NCBI RefSeq assembly: GCF_900232945.1
Contig: NZ_OCTU01000001.1
Location: 568,978-588,151 of the forward strand
Length of the DNA stretch: 19,174 nt
DNA from: Urinicoccus timonensis
GTDB lineage: Bacteria; Bacillota; Clostridia; Tissierellales; Peptoniphilaceae
Direction of reading: 5' to 3'
In this document: positions 1 to 7,147 of the stretch, piece by piece
Layout of the letters: each line of letters begins with the position of its first letter
Position numbering within the stretch: the first letter of the stretch is position 1
Position numbers and translations under genes: made by a program
The notes under the pieces: generated by a model
The model's database searches: none
Told to the model about the DNA's origin: nothing
The model's input: the letters and a program-made list of their open reading frames with translations, nothing else

Positions 1-2
1 TG

Positions 3-563
3 AAGAAGAAAATCGTCGAGGAGTACTTGTGTGGTAAAACAAGTTATCAAGCCTTAGTAATGAAATACCAAATCGAGAAGTCCGTTCTCAGGCTATGGAT
101 TAGCAATTACAAAAATTATGGCGATGAAGGCTTAATGCGCTCTAGAAATAATCGTGCGTATAGTGTAGAGTTTAAGTTAGAAGCTATTACACGCTATGAA
201 ACGAGCGAATGCAGCTACCGACAACTTGCCCTCGAACTCGGTTTGACGAATCCGTCCATGATTGTCAATTGGCGAAGACAGTACCGAGAGAAGGGCATCG
301 AGGGGCTGCTCCCGCATAAGCGAGGGAGACCTGTGACAAAGAAAAATGACCACAACCAACCACCAAAAACTGTAAAGAAAAGCGAATCCATCGACGCCTC
401 CACACGCGAAGCATTGGAAAATCGTATCAAAGAATTAGAGGCAGAAAATCGGAAACTTACCATTCAAAAGATGTTCTGGGAACAGCTCAGGAGTTTGGAG
501 AAAGAAGAAGCAATGAACAAAAGGCGAAGATTGTCTCCAAACTCCGAGAACAATTCCAACTAA
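3..563 (+). CDS. IS3-family transposase OrfA (5' partial)
   Basis: This is the DNA-binding subunit of the IS3-family transposase. The frame is open from base 3, before the first in-window ATG at 27, so the true start is upstream of the window. It reads KKKIVEEYL before that ATG, as expected for the first helix-turn-helix. Two HTH segments are visible: a first around the CGKTSYQALVMKY segment and a second around SYRQLALELGLTNPS. A basic stretch follows, then a leucine-zipper-like coiled coil (LENRIKELEAENRKL) near the C-terminus. The frame ends at 563, while the -1 frame continues without a stop into orfB, the usual IS3 arrangement for making the OrfAB fusion transposase by programmed -1 frameshifting. 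Confidence 0.88.
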   Translation, partial: KKKIVEEYLCGKTSYQALVMKYQIEKSVLRLWISNYKNYGDEGLMRSRNNRAYSVEFKLEAITRYETSECSYRQLALELGLTNPSMIVNWRRQYREKGIEGLLPHKRGRPVTKKNDHNQPPKTVKKSESIDASTREALENRIKELEAENRKLTIQKMFWEQLRSLEKEEAMNKRRRLSPNSENNSN

Positions 564-1405
564 TAGAGATTCTTGCCGCCATCCATTTCCCAAAGTCCAC
601 CTTTATGTATTGGCAGAAAAAATGGTCCGAAGAAGACAAGGATCAATCCTTAAAAGACGAAATCCTTGTCATTCGGAGCCAACACAAAGACTATGGTTAT
701 CGCCGCATTCATCTGGAATTAAAGAACCGGGGCCAGGTGGTGAACAAAAAGAAAGTGCAACGATTGGTCCAAGACATGGGTCTTCAAGTCCACTCCTATG
801 GTAAGAAATACAAGAAGTACAATTCCTACAAAGGCGTCGTGGGGAAAATCAAGAAAAACCGAATCAACCGCCGGTTCAATACCAGCATCCCCTTGCAAAA
901 AATTACCACAGACACCACAGAATTTAAATACTATGAAGAAGATAAGACCGGGAAACTTCAAACAAAGAAACTCTATCTCGACCCCTACATGGACATGTAC
1001 AACCTGGAAATCATCAGTTACGTCCTATCCGATCAGCCCAATGGAGTCACCATGCTGCAAGGTTTAGAAGTAGCCATTGAGCGAACAAAGGCCTGTCCTT
1101 ATCGACGGACCTTTCACTCCGATCGTGGTTGGGGTTATCAAATGACCGCATACCAAGCCATGTTAGAAAAACATCATATTTTCCAAAGTATGTCAAGAAA
1201 AGGCAACTGCTATGACAATGCACCTATGGAAAACTTCTTTAGCCTATTGAAAAGAGAAATCTACTATGGCCACAATTACCGTAGTCGTGAAGAACTGGTG
1301 CAGGCAATTGAGCAATATATCCGTTACTACAACGAAGATCGAATCAAAGAAAAGTTAGGAGGTCTAAGTCCAAAGCAATACCGTGAACGCATGCAATCCG
1401 CATAG
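518..1405 (+). CDS. IS3-family transposase OrfB (DDE integrase, -1 frame)
   Basis: This is the catalytic domain of the IS3-family transposase (rve/integrase fold). The -1 frame is open from upstream of orfA's end and reads like an OrfB N-terminus (KIVSKLREQFQLIEILAA) well before the first ATG at 605. I therefore place its beginning near the likely shift site rather than at 605. The acidic triad is visible: D in TDTTEF, D in FHSDRGWGYQ and E in GNCYDNAPMENFF, with the second D and the E about 35 residues apart (DD35E). The HTH_21-type segment DYGYRRIHLELK precedes the catalytic core. The product is probably made mainly as an OrfAB fusion. A-rich stretches around 499-524 (including C-AAA-AGG in frame 0) are candidate slippery sites, but the exact site is uncertain. 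Confidence 0.88.
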   Translation, partial: QKAKIVSKLREQFQLIEILAAIHFPKSTFMYWQKKWSEEDKDQSLKDEILVIRSQHKDYGYRRIHLELKNRGQVVNKKKVQRLVQDMGLQVHSYGKKYKKYNSYKGVVGKIKKNRINRRFNTSIPLQKITTDTTEFKYYEEDKTGKLQTKKLYLDPYMDMYNLEIISYVLSDQPNGVTMLQGLEVAIERTKACPYRRTFHSDRGWGYQMTAYQAMLEKHHIFQSMSRKGNCYDNAPMENFFSLLKREIYYGHNYRSREELVQAIEQYIRYYNEDRIKEKLGGLSPKQYRERMQSA

Positions 1406-1427
1406 AATGAATGTTATGTAAAAACAA

Positions 1428-1456
1428 AATCGAGTAAGCGAAATGCTTACTCGATT
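1428..1456 (+). terminator. hairpin near IS right end, likely terminator
   Basis: A perfect 12-bp stem (AATCGAGTAAGC with its complement) encloses a 5-nt loop, 23 bp after the orfB stop. It has no long T-tract on the plus strand, so it may act as a weak terminator or as a block to read-through into or out of the element. Confidence 0.6.
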
Positions 1457-1506
1457 AGGTCCAACTTTATGGGGTCACTCTAGTTGGAGGGGGTTTTTCT
1501 ATAGGC

Positions 1507-2229
1507 CTAGCTCCGATCATCTAAGAGGCCATACTTCACCTGGATTCTTTGAATTTTTTCCAAAAAACTTTCCCCAAAGAAAAATAAAAAGGCAAAGGTC
1601 CCTGTTGCATGGATCAAATCAATGGGGAGTCCTCGAAGATAGGATAAGACAATCATGTCCTTATTGATTTCTTCATAAAAGCTAATGACGGAAATGGGGT
1701 TCATAATGGACCCAAAAAAGAGAAAAATCGATAAAAATCCGTAACTTCCCATGGTCCACTTGTTTTTGGGAAGCTTGAATTTGTCAAACAGGCTTCCGGC
1801 GACAAAGCCAATAATGCCAAAGCAAAACATCTGCCAAGGGCTCATGGGGCCCTGGCCAAAAGAAAAGTTTGACACAAACATAATCATGGCCCCTACAACA
1901 AAGCCTGCTTGAGGCCCCAGGGCAATAGCTGAAACAATGGTTACGGCCGCCACAGGTTTTACATGGGGAATCCAAAAAAAGGCCATCCTGCCGGCCACTC
2001 CTATGGCTGAAAGACCGGCAATTAAAATCAACTCTCTGGTTTTAACCCCCCGGCGTTCAAAGAGAAAAAGCAGGGGCAGGCTGGTTAGGAGCAAGATACA
2101 TAGGCTGATAAAGAGGTATTTTCGATCATTTAAAACCGTCATGCCAAAAATCAAGAGGCCGGGAATACCAATAAAGATAACCAGGCCAGACAAAAGACTT
2201 ACCAGACGATTTTTTTCCCTAGTCTCCAT
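1507..2229 (-). CDS. ECF transporter S component, last gene of nitrogenase-like operon
   Basis: A hydrophobic protein of about 240 residues with around six membrane spans, resembling the substrate-binding (S) subunits of energy-coupling-factor vitamin/metal importers. Family-like features are an N-terminal pair of spans, then the segment ALGPQAGFVVGAMIMFVSNF. This is followed by GQGPMSPWQMFCFGIIGFVAG, a pattern I associate with the S-component group that includes the cobalamin protein CbrT; the substrate call is weak. No EcfA, EcfA' or EcfT gene is in the window, so it would share an energizing module encoded elsewhere (group II ECF). I chose ATG 2229, which has GGGAG about 9 nt upstream; ATG 2238 lies directly against that GGGAG. 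It overlaps the 3' end of the NifK-like gene by 11 bp, indicating translational coupling. Confidence 0.75.
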   Translation of the reverse strand: METREKNRLVSLLSGLVIFIGIPGLLIFGMTVLNDRKYLFISLCILLLTSLPLLFLFERRGVKTRELILIAGLSAIGVAGRMAFFWIPHVKPVAAVTIVSAIALGPQAGFVVGAMIMFVSNFSFGQGPMSPWQMFCFGIIGFVAGSLFDKFKLPKNKWTMGSYGFLSIFLFFGSIMNPISVISFYEEINKDMIVLSYLRGLPIDLIHATGTFAFLFFFGESFLEKIQRIQVKYGLLDDRS

Positions 2230-3493
2230 AGCCTTCATCTCCCATTTTTAAACCATTGAGGACTTTTTCTAAAATATAGAGGGCTCCTTGGGGACCATAG
2301 AGGGTTTTTTCCAAGACATCCAAGTAGCCCATGGTGGGACCTTGAATTTCCAGGCCCCGGACTCTTTTGTCTTGGGCCATGGCCTGGGCCAGGTCATTGC
2401 CATCCCCAAAGACCATTTGGACCCGGTCCAAGGAGGCCAATTTTTCTTCCATTAAGATTTTTTCAAAGGCCGGGTAGGACCCCTGGCTACAGGTAATTTG
2501 CCCCGGCACCATACCCAGATAGTTTTTCAAAAAATCCTGGAAGGGCAAGAGGAGGGACGCTGGTCCACTTAGAGAGTAACCAGCCCCCTTGGGTAATCCC
2601 AAAAGGGACGAATAGCGAGCCAAAAAGATGTAGGCTCGGCCCCGGGCTCTTTGGATTTCTTCCATAACTGGATCCAAATCCATGGGAAGGATCCGGGCCA
2701 GGTCCTTGAAAAAAGCTTCCGTTGCATCAAAACCCACAGGCTGGCCCTTGGGGGGAATCCAATAGGGCATGGCGTATTTTTCCTTTAAATATTTTGCCAG
2801 GTCCAGACCGTCTTCTGGACTCAGGACAAGGTTGAGCTTGGCCCTTCTCAGATCCTTGATTTGGTCCAGTCCCTGGTCAAAAAAGTAGGTCCCTACTTCC
2901 AAACCAGCCTTGGACAAGAGGTCTTTCAGACAGGCAATATTTCCCATAACATGGTTTTGGAGGAGGGAAAAGCCCAGGAGGTTGACCCGGTTTTTTTCCA
3001 CAGGTAACTGGGCCGGTTGGAGTTTTTCCAAGAGGGCCACCAGGCCCTGACTCAAACCCTTTCCAAAGGCTTGAGAATACAGAGGGGTGGGAATAAAAAC
3101 CGTCAAGGGTAGGCCTGGAACCCGGCTGGCGATTTTTTCCAGGTCATCTCCAATAAGGGCTGCTCCCGGAGAATTCACCACGGCCAAAAAATCAGGCTTC
3201 CGGTCTCGAATGTCTTCCAAAAGATCTTGGAGCTTTTTTTCCACGCCATAGACATAGTCCTTGGCATCTAAGTAGGTACAGGGAACCCGGCTTTGACCAA
3301 AGTAAAATTCCTGGGGATAGGATTGGGGGTCAAAAGAAACGGACCTTAAGAGGGCCCCATCCACCACAGCCGAATGATAAAACTTACAACCGGTAGGGCC
3401 GTTTAGGAGGGTCATCCCTCCCCGGAGGCTTTCCAGGCCAAAGATCAAGCCGGAAAAACTGTCAGCCTTGATATTTTCTAAAGTATTTTTCAT
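2219..3493 (-). CDS. nitrogenase component 1 family protein, NifK/BchB-like subunit
   Basis: A 424-residue protein of the nitrogenase component 1 (oxidoreductase) family and the probable partner of the upstream fused H-D protein. Near the N-terminus it has LLNGPTGCKFYHS, which aligns with the NifK segment around Cys95 (here Cys36). Further on it has GAALIGDDLEKI, matching the family motif before which NifD and NifK carry their third cluster cysteine; here no Cys is present (NSPGAAL). The cysteine expected before position 36 is also absent (DSFSGLIFG). It therefore keeps only one of the three usual cluster ligands; a second Cys (72) lies elsewhere. Length is shorter than NifK (about 520) and closer to BchB/CfbD-type proteins. 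ATG 3493 is chosen because GGAGG lies just upstream, whereas ATG 3517 has no such site. It overlaps the preceding gene by 32 bp. Confidence 0.85.
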   Translation of the reverse strand: MKNTLENIKADSFSGLIFGLESLRGGMTLLNGPTGCKFYHSAVVDGALLRSVSFDPQSYPQEFYFGQSRVPCTYLDAKDYVYGVEKKLQDLLEDIRDRKPDFLAVVNSPGAALIGDDLEKIASRVPGLPLTVFIPTPLYSQAFGKGLSQGLVALLEKLQPAQLPVEKNRVNLLGFSLLQNHVMGNIACLKDLLSKAGLEVGTYFFDQGLDQIKDLRRAKLNLVLSPEDGLDLAKYLKEKYAMPYWIPPKGQPVGFDATEAFFKDLARILPMDLDPVMEEIQRARGRAYIFLARYSSLLGLPKGAGYSLSGPASLLLPFQDFLKNYLGMVPGQITCSQGSYPAFEKILMEEKLASLDRVQMVFGDGNDLAQAMAQDKRVRGLEIQGPTMGYLDVLEKTLYGPQGALYILEKVLNGLKMGDEGYGD

Positions 3494-5633
3494 CCTTCCT
3501 CCACCCTTCTTGTACATTTTGTTGGAAAATCGTCACCCACCTCTTGGCCAAGGCAATTCCCGATTGGAAGCCCCCTTCTGGGGTCAGTTGAATGGTATCA
3601 TGGTAGGGGGCATCGTCCATGTTGGGGCCGTTGTAGTTGGCCAAAACCAGGTCAGGCTTAAGCCGGCTCACATCCTGCCGTCTTTTTTCCGCCGTATAGT
3701 CCACTTCCCAATCCAAGATCTTGTCCTTAAAGGGGTTTTCCGGGTAGACGTCTTGGGAAAAGTTAATCATCCCCACCTTGACAATGTCCATGCCCAGGTC
3801 CAGGGCTGTTTTTAAAATCCAAGTCAGCTTGTTGTTGTAGGCCACCACCATGAGTTTCTTCCCTTGGAGGTAGGGCCGGTACTTGTCCATCTGCCTTTGG
3901 TAGTTTTCCCTTTCCCGGGCCATGATTTTTTTTGAAACTTCTTCCTTGCCGTAAAAGCGGCCCAGGGCCTTGATAAAGTCCATGGATTCTTCATAGCCAA
4001 TGGGCAGGGCATGGGGAAAGAAGTTCAGGTCATAGGTCTTTTTGAAAAAATCTTCCAGGATGGTATTCATATAATCATGGTAGGCCGGCAGGTGGAGACC
4101 CGCCCTTAGGAGGGTCCGGACAGAGTCTGTAGAAGTCTCATTTAAGTAACGGCAGTGGACCTTGGCCCCAAAGGCCCCCAACCAGTCCTCCAGAATTTTA
4201 AAATTCCCACTGGTGGCATTGGCAATGGGTTTTTCCCCATAGAGGTTTACCAGGTAGGGGTCGGGTTTTTCCTGGGGGTCCACCAAAAATTTTGCAATTT
4301 CCTGGTAGGCCAAAATCATCCCCTGCATATAGTCCCCGGATAAATTTCCATCGGTTTTTAAGGCCAAGATAGGCGTTTCAGGTCCTGCCAGGTCCCTTAC
4401 CCCATCTACATCATCTCCAATAATTCCCGAAGGACAGGTGGTAACCAAGACCACCAGGGCCGGTTTTTTCTCCAGGGCTTCTTGGAGGACCCTTCTCAAG
4501 TCCTGGATGCCACCAAAAACCATGGCGTCTTCCCCCAATTCCGAGGATAGGATTTTGGGATGGACCTGGACAGGAAGGATCTTTTTCTTTTCAAAAAGAG
4601 ACCTCCGACCCAGGGAAGAAATGGCCTGGTAGGACAGGTTGGCACAAGACCTGGGCCCATGGCTGATGATAATGGCGTCCTTTACTTGGACGGCAATATT
4701 CATGGCCCCGTTATAGGCGCAACCGTGAAGGGGTTCTTGCTTGACCAGGGCCTTGGAATAGGTCCCCCGACCCTGGCTGGGGTTTTTCTCCTTGGGCCCT
4801 CCCGCTTCTTCGGGGACTTCCTTGCGGATTTTGTGGCCCAAAACCACCTCTTCCAATTCATGGTCCCCCAGGGGCTTGGCCGGATATAAGCGACTTTGGT
4901 CCCAAATCTTACCAGCAATCCGGTCCATTTCCAAAGCCACGGGAGAATCTTCAGCCCCCTCTACCACACATTGGCCATGGCGTTCACAGGCGGCAAAAAT
5001 CAGATCTCTTGGAATTTCTCCCAGGATGGGTAGACCCACTGCTTGGGCAAATCTTTCCACCCTTTGGAGTTCTCCCTCAAAGCCCCTTTCATTGAAAATC
5101 AAGCCCCCAGCCCGGGGACCCTTTTGACTATAATTTGCCAGACCCCGTAAAATATTGTTGGCCGCATAAACCGACATAAATTCCCCGGAAGTGACAATAT
5201 AGACTTTTTCTGCATACTGGTCCCTTAGGGGAACGGCAAAGCCCCCACAAACCACATCACCTAAAACATCATAGAGGACAAAGTCATAGTCCTTCCTGTC
5301 CAGGCCCAAATTTTCTAAGAGCTCAAAGGTAGATAAAATCCCCCGGCCGGCACAGCCCACACCAGGTTCCGGTCCCCCAGCCTCTACACAGTCAATGGAA
5401 TAAATCCCTTGGTGGACCACATCAGCCAGTTGGTAGTCCAGGGGCCCCACCTCCCGCATATAGTCTAAAACAGTCTTGCAATCGCGACCATGGAGTAAGA
5501 GCCGGGTGGAATCATGCTTGGGGTCACAACCAAGCTGCAAGACCCTCTTCCCCCTTTTAGCCAGGGAGGCTGAAATATTTGCAGATACTGTCGACTTGCC
5601 TATTCCACCCTTTCCATAAATTGCAATTTCCAT
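3462..5633 (-). CDS. nitrogenase-like fusion: NifH-like reductase + NifD/NifE-like catalytic subunit
   Basis: A 723-residue two-domain protein. Residues 1 to about 265 are a NifH/BchL/CfbC-like ATP-dependent reductase: P-loop GKGGIGKST at 7-15, the DPKHDST segment at 37-43, and the two cysteines that bridge the [4Fe-4S] cluster in the Fe-protein dimer, Cys94 (GVGCAGRG) and Cys129 (DVVCGGFA). Residues 266 to about 297 form a charged, Pro/Gly-rich linker. From about 298 it is component 1: HGCAYNGAM (Cys305), SHGPRSC (Cys330) and TTCPSGIIGDD (Cys400) match the three NifD cluster cysteines with similar spacing. The region aligned with the NifD FeMo-cofactor Cys reads PAYHDYMNTI (no Cys). The GGF segment near the C-terminus appears to lack the cofactor His. 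True N2 reduction is therefore unlikely. The start has AAAGGAAGGG upstream. Separate H and D genes are the norm, so this fusion is unusual; the frame is continuous with no stop between domains. Confidence 0.9.
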   Translation of the reverse strand: MEIAIYGKGGIGKSTVSANISASLAKRGKRVLQLGCDPKHDSTRLLLHGRDCKTVLDYMREVGPLDYQLADVVHQGIYSIDCVEAGGPEPGVGCAGRGILSTFELLENLGLDRKDYDFVLYDVLGDVVCGGFAVPLRDQYAEKVYIVTSGEFMSVYAANNILRGLANYSQKGPRAGGLIFNERGFEGELQRVERFAQAVGLPILGEIPRDLIFAACERHGQCVVEGAEDSPVALEMDRIAGKIWDQSRLYPAKPLGDHELEEVVLGHKIRKEVPEEAGGPKEKNPSQGRGTYSKALVKQEPLHGCAYNGAMNIAVQVKDAIIISHGPRSCANLSYQAISSLGRRSLFEKKKILPVQVHPKILSSELGEDAMVFGGIQDLRRVLQEALEKKPALVVLVTTCPSGIIGDDVDGVRDLAGPETPILALKTDGNLSGDYMQGMILAYQEIAKFLVDPQEKPDPYLVNLYGEKPIANATSGNFKILEDWLGAFGAKVHCRYLNETSTDSVRTLLRAGLHLPAYHDYMNTILEDFFKKTYDLNFFPHALPIGYEESMDFIKALGRFYGKEEVSKKIMARERENYQRQMDKYRPYLQGKKLMVVAYNNKLTWILKTALDLGMDIVKVGMINFSQDVYPENPFKDKILDWEVDYTAEKRRQDVSRLKPDLVLANYNGPNMDDAPYHDTIQLTPEGGFQSGIALAKRWVTIFQQNVQEGWRKDEKYFRKYQG

Positions 5634-5657
5634 TTTAAACCCTTCCTTTCTTATTTG

Positions 5658-5701
5658 CCCATGGACTTATCTCCTAGAAAAGATACTTTCCCCATGACTT
5701 A
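5658..5701. repeat. pair of 11-12 bp direct repeats upstream of the nitrogenase-like operon
   Basis: CCCATGGACTTA (5658-5669) and CCCATGACTTA (5691-5701) lie in the leader of the H-D fusion gene in the same orientation, with start-to-start distance 33 bp (about three helical turns). This is an operator-like arrangement. No convincing -35/-10 pair was found here, so the promoter is unassigned. Confidence 0.3.
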
Positions 5702-5726
5702 AGCCCTCACAACCATCCCGAAAAAC

Positions 5727-5758
5727 AAAAATCCCAAAACAAGAAGCCTGGGATTTTT
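5727..5758 (-). terminator. Rho-independent terminator after the SLH gene
   Basis: A 10-bp stem (AAAAATCCCA with TGGGATTTTT) with a 12-nt loop, followed on the minus strand by a T-rich run. It lies 31 bp past the SLH stop codon and isolates the SLH transcript from the downstream nitrogenase-like operon. A-runs on both sides mean it could also work on the plus strand. Confidence 0.85.
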
Positions 5759-5788
5759 ATTTTATGTTAAGTTGTCCATAAGTTTAAT

Positions 5789-6532
5789 TTATTTTAAGCC
5801 TGCTAGTTGGTTGATTAATTGAACAGCTTCTGCTCTTGAAATTTCTGCCTTTGGAGCAAGACCTTCAGGGCGTCCCTTAACAAGGTTCTTTTCTACCATT
5901 ATAGCACAAGCTTCTTGAGCCCAGGAGTCAATTTCCTTCTTATCTTTAAATTGGTCTAAAACAGCCAGGTTGGCTTTTTGCTTGTCAAGAGTTCTGGCCA
6001 ACATGGAGAAAGCTTCTTGACGGGTAATGGTGGCATTGGGATCAAAGTTTCCATCTCCACGACCAAAGATGATTTCATGGGCAGTGGCAATATTGATGTC
6101 TGCTGCATACCAGTCTGTGTCTTTAACATCCTTGAAGTCCTTGCTTTGTCTTTGACCCAGGCCCAGGTTCAAACCTTGGACAAGACCTACGGCAAATTCT
6201 CCCCGAGTAATGGCTTTTTCAGGTTGGAAGTCCTTGCTTTCATTGGCAATTCCATAGCCCTTGCTTTCTGCAATTAGCTTTTCAGCCCAGTTGCCCTTGA
6301 TATCCTTAAAGACTTCTTCTTTAGCTTCTTCTTTTTTGGCGTCTTCTTTGGTGTCTTTCTTAACTTCTTCCTTAGCGTCTTTTTTCGCTTCTTCTTTTTT
6401 AGGAGCTTGGGTTTCTACTTTTGCCGGATCTTTTTTATCTTCTTTTACTTCCGTTTCTGCAAAAATTTGTCCTGTTACAGAAAATAAAAGGACAAGAGCC
6501 AATCCAAGTGCTTGTTTTTTTGTGTTTTTCAT
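5789..6532 (-). CDS. small SLH-domain surface protein with Lys/Glu-rich linker
   Basis: A 247-residue secreted cell-envelope protein. Residues 1-25 are a signal peptide (basic N-terminus, hydrophobic core, cleavage likely after QIFA). Residues 26 to about 73 are a low-complexity K/E/A/D-rich stretch of repeated KKEEAK/KDAKEE blocks. Three SLH domains follow: FKDIKGNWAEKLI from 75, FKDVKDTDWYAAD in the middle, and QFKDKKEIDSWAQE at the C-terminal end. SLH domains bind pyruvylated secondary wall polymer and anchor S-layer proteins. There is no other domain, so it may be a structural envelope protein or spacer. ATG 6532 is chosen because AAGGAG stands just before it and the signal peptide begins there; an in-frame ATG at 6574 lacks these features. 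Its upstream region of over 500 bp ends in a cobalamin riboswitch. Confidence 0.88.
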   Translation of the reverse strand: MKNTKKQALGLALVLLFSVTGQIFAETEVKEDKKDPAKVETQAPKKEEAKKDAKEEVKKDTKEDAKKEEAKEEVFKDIKGNWAEKLIAESKGYGIANESKDFQPEKAITRGEFAVGLVQGLNLGLGQRQSKDFKDVKDTDWYAADINIATAHEIIFGRGDGNFDPNATITRQEAFSMLARTLDKQKANLAVLDQFKDKKEIDSWAQEACAIMVEKNLVKGRPEGLAPKAEISRAEAVQLINQLAGLK

Positions 6533-7147
6533 TTTTTTCTCCTTTTTTGGAAATTTTAGAAGAAAGTTTGCCATGTAGGGTTTTTTATTTAGGAATAGGT
6601 CCTATTTATAAAATCTTATAGAAATAAGCCCCGAATGGTTTCCTTGATCAAAATTTCTTTTCAATCCTTATTTCTTTAAACAAACTTAACATGAAAAGTC
6701 GCTGTTCATTGCCTTTTCTAAGTTATAAATATAGCAGGTTTTTGGAAATAAATCCAGTTACAATCCAGTAAAATTCTTTACAAAACCATTACGTTCCCGT
6801 AAAGTTTTCTTAGATTTTTGCTAATGATAACTTTTTTCTTCGTAGTGCTTTAGAGTTTTGTCCACTTATTGAAAGACACTTGGTCAAGCCAAGCGCCCTT
6901 CTTTCATTTATAAATTTTAGAGGTGGAAAAAGCTTTTTAAGGCTGAAATGGAGAGAGGGGTGAAAGCAGCAAAAATTGAGCTTGGGGGAGATGCTTTCAC
7001 CCAAAGATTTATGCTCCTGAAATAGGCCGTTTCCAGCCCAGAAATAAACAAATTTTTCCAATAAAAAAACATTGGATTCACCAATGCCCGTATTTGCACA
7101 GATATATTAGGGTGTAAATAGACGTTTCCTCGCGTCTTACACAAGCT
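6533..7147. other. non-coding stretch between cobalamin riboswitch and SLH gene
   Basis: Apart from the riboswitch terminator listed separately, no convincing gene is seen. Short minus-strand frames of about 80 codons (6810-7061 and 6917-7156) overlap each other and the riboswitch tail, and have no clear ribosome site or recognisable domain. An 11-bp inverted repeat (GGGTGAAAGCA, 6958-6968 with 6992-7002; 23-nt spacer) lies in the middle. The stretch could be a long leader of the SLH gene, the decayed remains of a B12-regulated gene, or both. Confidence 0.5.
7063..7087 (-). terminator. terminator of the first cobalamin riboswitch
   Basis: On the minus strand, GCATTGG and CCAATGT pair (7 bp with one G-U) around TGAAT, followed by seven Ts. 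It lies about 60 nt past the B12 box, where the expression platform of a transcription-terminating riboswitch is expected. The stem is short. Confidence 0.6.

Larger units (their letters stand above)
1..1477 (+). mobile_element. IS3-family (IS150-like) insertion sequence, left end outside window
   Basis: The element carries the two overlapping transposase frames of an IS3-family element, followed by a hairpin and a probable right terminal inverted repeat. The repeat at 1458-1477 reads GGTCCAACTTTATGGGGTCA; it ends in CA as IS3 ends do and resembles IS150-group ends. The left inverted repeat and the orfA start are missing because the window begins inside orfA. The element lies 29 bp past the stop codon of the convergent ECF S-component gene, so it sits in the 3' flank of the nitrogenase-like operon. 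Both reading frames look intact, so it may be active. The exact right boundary is inferred from the terminal CA and could be a few bases off. Confidence 0.85.

Noticed and set aside
3468..5127. Several plus-strand frames of 60-115 codons opposite the nitrogenase-like genes
   Set aside because: They are antisense shadows of a well-supported long coding region and have no ribosome sites or family resemblance.
3462..5633. True N2-fixing nitrogenase or protochlorophyllide/Ni-sirohydrochlorin reductase
   Set aside because: The cofactor ligands appear lost, no nif assembly genes are nearby, and neither chlorophyll nor F430 genes are present. The organism type also does not fit DPOR or CfbCD, so only a nitrogenase-like call is justified.
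6261..6578. Plus-strand 105-codon Ser/Phe-rich frame opposite the SLH gene
   Set aside because: It is the mirror of the Lys/Glu-rich linker (AAG/GAA codons read as CTT/TTC); no independent evidence supports it.
6929..7021. Plus-strand frame reading FKAEMERGVKAAKIELGG, protein-like for about 30 codons
   Set aside because: It is too short, has stops close on both sides, and I could not match it to a family. It is kept only as a possible gene remnant.
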